DNA of 8,824 nt, taken from contig WAPE01000087.1 of NCBI GenBank assembly GCA_015520865.1, positions 1 through 8,824 on the forward strand, in the 5' to 3' direction. Both the position numbers and the translations under genes were made by a program. A model generated the notes under the pieces. That model saw only the letters and a list, made by a program, of their open reading frames with translations, did not search any database and was not told where the DNA came from. Position 1 is the stretch's first letter; the number at the start of each line of letters is the position of its first letter. This DNA is from Candidatus Iainarchaeum sp. Lineage in GTDB: Archaea > Iainarchaeota > Iainarchaeia > JAADDC01. This document shows positions 5,558 through 8,824 of this stretch, in pieces.

Positions 5558-5807
5558 GGGGTAGCGGACAGGTGGGCCTCGGGGTGCTCCCGAGGAAGGT
5601 CCGCCCACCCGCTCCAAAAGGGGAGCAATCCCCCGGCCCGAGAGGGCCGCCCGGGAGCAGAAACGATACCTCCCATCCGGAGGGATGAGTAGGACGACCG
5701 ATGAGGGATGGAGAAGGGTGAAACGGCCCGGGATGGGTGCAAGGGGCTAAACCCCGCTTAGCTGAATCCCACCGATCTACAGAAGGCGGCCTACGGTCCG
5801 CTGCCCC
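5558..5807 (+). ncRNA. rnpB: RNase P RNA
   Basis: Catalytic RNA that removes the 5' leader of pre-tRNA. Visible elements: P1, a 12-base-pair helix joining 5558-5569 with 5796-5807; P2, GGTGGG 5571-5576 with CCCACC 5768-5773; P3, hairpin 5577-5595 with seven perfect pairs; conserved region I, GAGGAAGGTCC at 5592-5602; the AAGGGTGAAA segment of CR-II/III at 5714-5723; CR-V, ACAGAAGGCGGCCTA at 5780-5794; P4, CCGCC 5601-5605 with GGCGG 5785-5789; and a GAGA-capped hairpin 5634-5649 that fits P12. At about 250 bases it is shorter than the 300-plus of many archaea, so some helices are probably missing, as in reduced types. TATA at 5530-5537. Its 3' end touches the nreA stop codon; a T-rich stretch at 5844-5855, antisense to nreA, could end transcription. 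Confidence 0.95.
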
Positions 5808-7003
5808 TAGAACAACCTCCTTTGAACCCCTTTGAGAAGCTCACTCTTTTCTCTCCATTCATCCGGCCTTATCCTCATCCCTAGATTCTTGTAAGCGTAG
5901 TCTAGCGCCTCGCCGAGGGAAGAAAACTCCAGGGGTTTTCCCCTCAGGGCATTCCTAACGTTCTCCCTTACTTGCCACACACCAAGGGGAGCATAGTAGC
6001 CTTCCCTCACCTCCCTTAGAACGAGAACGGACGCTACCCTCTTCATCTCTCTAAGCTTTTCAAGGACGGCGATCTTCGTAGCGTAGTAGGATCCGCCTAC
6101 GTTTTCTGCATAGTCGCTCCGGCTTCTTCCTATCTCGTGGTCGGAAAGAATGAGTCGCTTCCCTGAAGCCCAAAAGCTCTTGGCAGCCCAGGCCTCTACA
6201 AGTTCAAAGGCCCAGGGCCCCGGAATAAAGAAGATGAAGAAGTGGTTGTCGTAAAGATGGGAATGGAAGAGGAGGACCCTTTCGACGGTAGGGTAAGAAG
6301 AGACCTGGGAGAGCAGATAATCAGAGATCGTTGAATCAACTGCCGTTATTGCCCATCGGGTCGGAACGAGCTTCTTTTCTATACCCAACAAACCCGCCGT
6401 AAGGTAGCGAGCAAGGTCGTAAACATCATATCCGTGTTCGTAAAGGAAAACGAGGGCTTCCTTCGCTTTTATATCGTCGTAGTACAGCTTTTCTACCCTT
6501 TTATCAACCTTTGGATTCTCTGCCAGCTCCAAGGACTTTAAGGGGGCCTTAAATCCGATAGGAGGGAAGAGGTTCGAATAGGATATCGTCGGTTTTGGCT
6601 TTTGAAGAAACTCTACATCCACAGCAACGGGTTTTCGGCTCATAGCAACCTCCTGGGTAAGCAAAACGATCTTGTCGGGCTCCTTCACATCAACCTTCCG
6701 GCTTCCTCCTCCCATTCGGAAACGAAGGTTCAGTATCTCGTCGATAGAAAAGCTATTTCGTGCCCAGATAGGAGGATTATCGGACAATTCCGGCTTATCT
6801 CCCGTAACGAGCGGAGTAACATTTACTTTTGGATATCCTCCCCAGCCAACAAGGAGAGATGGAGGAGAGTAGCCGGCAAGCTCTTCCGAGAGGGTAAAAC
6901 TCTTCACGATCTTCTTTGCTTCCAGGAGAGGGCACTTCTTAAGACCGCACCAAAGGCGCCCCTTACATCTTATACATAACTCCGGCCGTATGACGCTGAC
7001 CAC
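5807..7003 (-). CDS. nreA: Archaeal DNA repair protein NreA
   Basis: A 398-residue protein of the archaeal Nre family (DUF650 plus DUF651 domains), linked in Haloferax to DNA damage repair through PCNA. Seen here: an N-terminal zinc-finger-like C10-x2-C13-x5-C19-x4-C24 within LCIRCKG..WCG...CP, then a region with SPPSLLVGWGGYPKVNVTPL and the NPP.WA segment, and a later domain containing PTRWAITAVDSTISDYL and SDHEIGRSRSDYAENVGGSYYA. The last five residues are QRRLF, the short PCNA-interacting (PIP) motif characteristic of the family. The start GTG 7003 leaves only six residues before the LCIRC motif and no clear ribosome site, so a leaderless message is possible; AATAAAAA on this strand at 7030-7023 is a candidate TATA. 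It is convergent with rnpB, sharing base 5807, and divergent from the ATPase gene. Confidence 0.93.
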   Translation of the reverse strand: MVSVIRPELCIRCKGRLWCGLKKCPLLEAKKIVKSFTLSEELAGYSPPSLLVGWGGYPKVNVTPLVTGDKPELSDNPPIWARNSFSIDEILNLRFRMGGGSRKVDVKEPDKIVLLTQEVAMSRKPVAVDVEFLQKPKPTISYSNLFPPIGFKAPLKSLELAENPKVDKRVEKLYYDDIKAKEALVFLYEHGYDVYDLARYLTAGLLGIEKKLVPTRWAITAVDSTISDYLLSQVSSYPTVERVLLFHSHLYDNHFFIFFIPGPWAFELVEAWAAKSFWASGKRLILSDHEIGRSRSDYAENVGGSYYATKIAVLEKLREMKRVASVLVLREVREGYYAPLGVWQVRENVRNALRGKPLEFSSLGEALDYAYKNLGMRIRPDEWREKSELLKGVQRRLF

Positions 7004-7022
7004 GTTCTTATCAGCACCAACG

Positions 7023-7030
7023 TTTTTATT
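7023..7030 (+). promoter_or_regulatory. TATA box for the secretion ATPase gene
   Basis: TTTTTATT is centred 26.5 bases before ATG 7053; no ribosome binding site lies between (the intervening bases end ...ACTTAGCCG), so the message is probably leaderless. The reverse reading AATAAAAA is centred 23.5 bases from the nreA GTG and might serve that gene as well, less convincingly. Confidence 0.6.
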
Positions 7031-7052
7031 GAACGGCTCCCTTACTTAGCCG

Positions 7053-8630
7053 ATGGGTTACCTGGAAGAGCTCATAAAGGCCGCCAAAGAAGAGGAAAAG
7101 AAAGAAGAGAAGAAAAGGGAAGAGTCCGCCATCAAGCCTGAAGAGGTGAAGACAGAGGAAAAACCCGCGGGCGGACCGGTAAAGGTCCTCATCGAGGAGT
7201 ACGGAAATACCAAGATCTATCGTGTCGAGGGAGATCCCCTCCTTCACTATGAGGTTCCCGTACCAAAGCCCACCGAGGCGGAGCGAAAGATAATAAACAT
7301 CCTCAAAGATGCGGCCGCAAGACTTATAGCGATAACAGGAATGCGGTTCAGAGATCTTGAGGCGAAAAGGAACTTCTACAAGAGAAAGGTCCTCGAGATC
7401 ATAGAAAATTTCCCAGAACTGGGAATACCTCCTGCTAGAAAGGAGTTCTATGCCGAAGCCGTCGTCAGAGAAATGATAGGCTACGGACTTCTTGACTTTC
7501 TACTAGCGGACGATGAGCTCGAAGAGATTATGGTTATTGGACCTAAACGGCCGGTTTACGTATTTCACCGACGCTACGGGATGATGAAAACAAATATCGA
7601 GTTCTATGAGGACGAGGAGATCCGAGATATTATCGATAAAATCGCTCGAGATGTGGGAAGGAGGATAGATATCGAGAACCCGCTACTCGACGCTAGACTA
7701 CCTGACGGAAGCCGAGTGAACGCCACGATACCCCCTGTTTCGGTGGATGGGTCCACGATCACGATCAGGAAGTTCAGGAAGGATCCCTACACCATCGTAG
7801 ATCTCATAAAGTTTGGAACCTTTACCCCTGAGATAGCGGCCTTCCTCTGGATGGCCGTCGACGGCATGGGGGCCAAACCGGCCAACATCCTCATAGCCGG
7901 AGGGACAGGTTCGGGAAAGACAACGAGCCTTAATGTTCTGGCAGCCTTCATACCGGCCTACGAGAGGATTATCACCATAGAAGACACGGCGGAGCTCAAC
8001 CTACCCCTCGAACACTGGGTAAGGCTGGAAGCCAGGCCTCCCGGGATTGAAGGAACGGGAGAAGTAAGTATGGATGTGCTCGTAAAGAACGCCCTCCGTA
8101 TGAGGCCTGATCGTATTATCGTAGGTGAAGTAAGACATAAGGAAGCCTTTACGCTCTTCACGGCAATGAATACGGGGCACGATGGAAGTATGGGAACGAT
8201 ACACTCGAACTCGGCTCGAGAAACGATGGTAAGGATTACCTCGCCCCCTATGAACGTACCTGACGTTATGGCAACGGCCCTGGACTTCATCATCGTTCAG
8301 CACAGGATACATGATAGGAGAAAAGGGACGATAAGGAGGATAACGGAGATAGCGGAGGTAATAAGCCAGGAGGAAAAACCCATCGTGCGGACGATCTTCG
8401 TTTGGGAACCGAGGGAGGACACGGTACTGCAGGTGGAATCCAACGTCGCTTACCTAAAAACCCTCAGGGACTATACGGGTCTCGAGCTTTCAGACCTTGA
8501 GGACGAGCTCCAGAGGAGAACCGAGTTCCTGAGGGGCCTCGTAAAGAGAGACGTCAGGGGTATGAAGGCCGTAAAGAAGGAGGTGCAGAGGTACTTTGAA
8601 GAGGGGAGGAAGAGATGGCAAAAGCGCTAG
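7053..8630 (+). CDS. Type II/IV secretion system ATPase (TadA/CpaF/PilT-VirB11 group)
   Basis: A 525-residue cytoplasmic hexameric motor that powers assembly of pili or related filaments. Residues 1-45 are a Lys/Glu-rich, possibly coiled-coil extension. Residues ~75-270 form the N-terminal domain (EIMVIGP..PVYVFHR, then LLDARLPDGSRVNATIPPVS and TITIRKF). The ATPase domain has Walker A GGTGSGKT at 283-290, the Asp box ITIEDTAEL (E310, D311), Walker B with D353 to E359 in DRIIVGEVR, and the His box GHDGSMGTIHSNS at 375-387, all intact. The M-N-T-G-H-D-G form is typical of archaeal TadA-like enzymes. The start ATG 7053 fits a leaderless message from TTTTTATT 7023-7030. It overlaps the next gene by 16 bases. 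The pilin cassette 1.6 kb upstream is its likely substrate, though an unrelated filament cannot be excluded. Confidence 0.94.
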   Translation: MGYLEELIKAAKEEEKKEEKKREESAIKPEEVKTEEKPAGGPVKVLIEEYGNTKIYRVEGDPLLHYEVPVPKPTEAERKIINILKDAAARLIAITGMRFRDLEAKRNFYKRKVLEIIENFPELGIPPARKEFYAEAVVREMIGYGLLDFLLADDELEEIMVIGPKRPVYVFHRRYGMMKTNIEFYEDEEIRDIIDKIARDVGRRIDIENPLLDARLPDGSRVNATIPPVSVDGSTITIRKFRKDPYTIVDLIKFGTFTPEIAAFLWMAVDGMGAKPANILIAGGTGSGKTTSLNVLAAFIPAYERIITIEDTAELNLPLEHWVRLEARPPGIEGTGEVSMDVLVKNALRMRPDRIIVGEVRHKEAFTLFTAMNTGHDGSMGTIHSNSARETMVRITSPPMNVPDVMATALDFIIVQHRIHDRRKGTIRRITEIAEVISQEEKPIVRTIFVWEPREDTVLQVESNVAYLKTLRDYTGLELSDLEDELQRRTEFLRGLVKRDVRGMKAVKKEVQRYFEEGRKRWQKR

Positions 8631-8824
8631 ATCAGCTCAAGAAGATCTTTTCAGGAGGAAAAGAAGAGGAAGAAGAAAAGAAGAAGGAAGAAAGAGCAGT
8701 CGACATCGATGAGGTCGTAGTAGACGAGATTGTAAAGCGGGTTCTCGAACGCTACAAGGAGGAAGGAACGTACATCCCGGAGGGGGAGGAAACACCTGAG
8801 TCCATCCGGGAAATCATCCTCGCC
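8615..8824 (+). CDS. N-terminal part of an unrecognised charged protein downstream of the ATPase (3' end outside window)
   Basis: ATG 8615 opens a frame that runs to the end of the window (70 codons). GGGGAGG at 8603-8609 is well placed five bases upstream, and the start overlaps the ATPase gene by 16 bases, so the two are coupled. The visible part is a short amphipathic helix (MAKALDQLKKIF), a Glu/Lys-rich linker, then VDIDEVVVDEIVKRVLERYKEE and a more neutral region. In archaeal pilus operons the gene after the ATPase usually encodes the TadC/GspF-like membrane platform, so this may be its cytoplasmic N-terminal extension or a small accessory protein. No membrane segment is visible before the window ends, so the function is left open. 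Confidence 0.75.
   Translation, partial: MAKALDQLKKIFSGGKEEEEEKKKEERAVDIDEVVVDEIVKRVLERYKEEGTYIPEGEETPESIREIILA

Noticed and set aside
5458..5742. Minus-strand open frame of 94 codons across the RNA island
   Set aside because: It lies entirely across the C/D RNA and RNase P RNA; composition reflects structured GC-rich RNA, not a protein.
8260..8310. Minus-strand CTGA-ACG-ATGATGA resembling a D'/C' pair near 8290
   Set aside because: No matching box C upstream or box D downstream on that strand; explained by ATPase codons.
7958..8312. Two minus-strand open frames over 100 codons inside the ATPase gene
   Set aside because: Low-complexity Ser/Thr/Arg-rich shadows of a strongly conserved ATPase on the other strand.
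1..8824. tRNA genes, CRISPR arrays, insertion sequences and attachment sites
   Set aside because: No tRNA cloverleaf, spaced direct repeats, transposase-like protein or terminal inverted repeats were seen on either strand.

Overview
The window is archaeal DNA, probably from a heat-loving euryarchaeon. The signs are NreA (an archaea-specific repair protein), a methanogen-like serine hydroxymethyltransferase, class III (EppA-type) pilin leaders, a box C/D guide RNA with 12-nt spacers, an archaeal-looking RNase P RNA, TATA boxes about 25 nt from apparently leaderless start codons, frequent TTG/GTG starts, and Lys/Glu/Arg-rich proteins. The genus cannot be named from the window alone.

Left part (1-2753, + strand): a tight operon. 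It holds the C-terminal end of an unrecognised Cys-containing protein, glyA, a small DUF167 protein and a PAPS-reductase-like PP-loop protein. Every junction is a short overlap. A convergent MscS-type mechanosensitive channel (2735-3742, - strand) overlaps the last gene by 19 bases.

Centre (3755-5480, + strand): a cassette of six short secreted-pilin-like genes. Two of them (50 and 53 codons) are small enough to be missed by ordinary gene calling. Consecutive genes share 4-base stop/start overlaps (GTGA, GTGA, TTGA, ATGA, TTGA). One TATA box at 3755-3762 lies at the leaderless distance from the first pilin start and, in the other direction, from a possible MscS start.

RNA island (5472-5807): a box C/D sRNA whose box C contains the stop codon of the last pilin gene. 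It is followed directly by the rnpB TATA box and then a compact (~250 nt) RNase P RNA. The 3' end of that RNA abuts the stop codon of the convergent nreA gene.

Right part: nreA (- strand) and, divergently after a 49-base gap, a type II/IV secretion ATPase of the TadA/CpaF/PilT group. This overlaps a further gene that runs off the window. The ATPase and the pilin cassette together suggest a type IV pilus-like surface structure, with its subunits and motor separated by rnpB and nreA.
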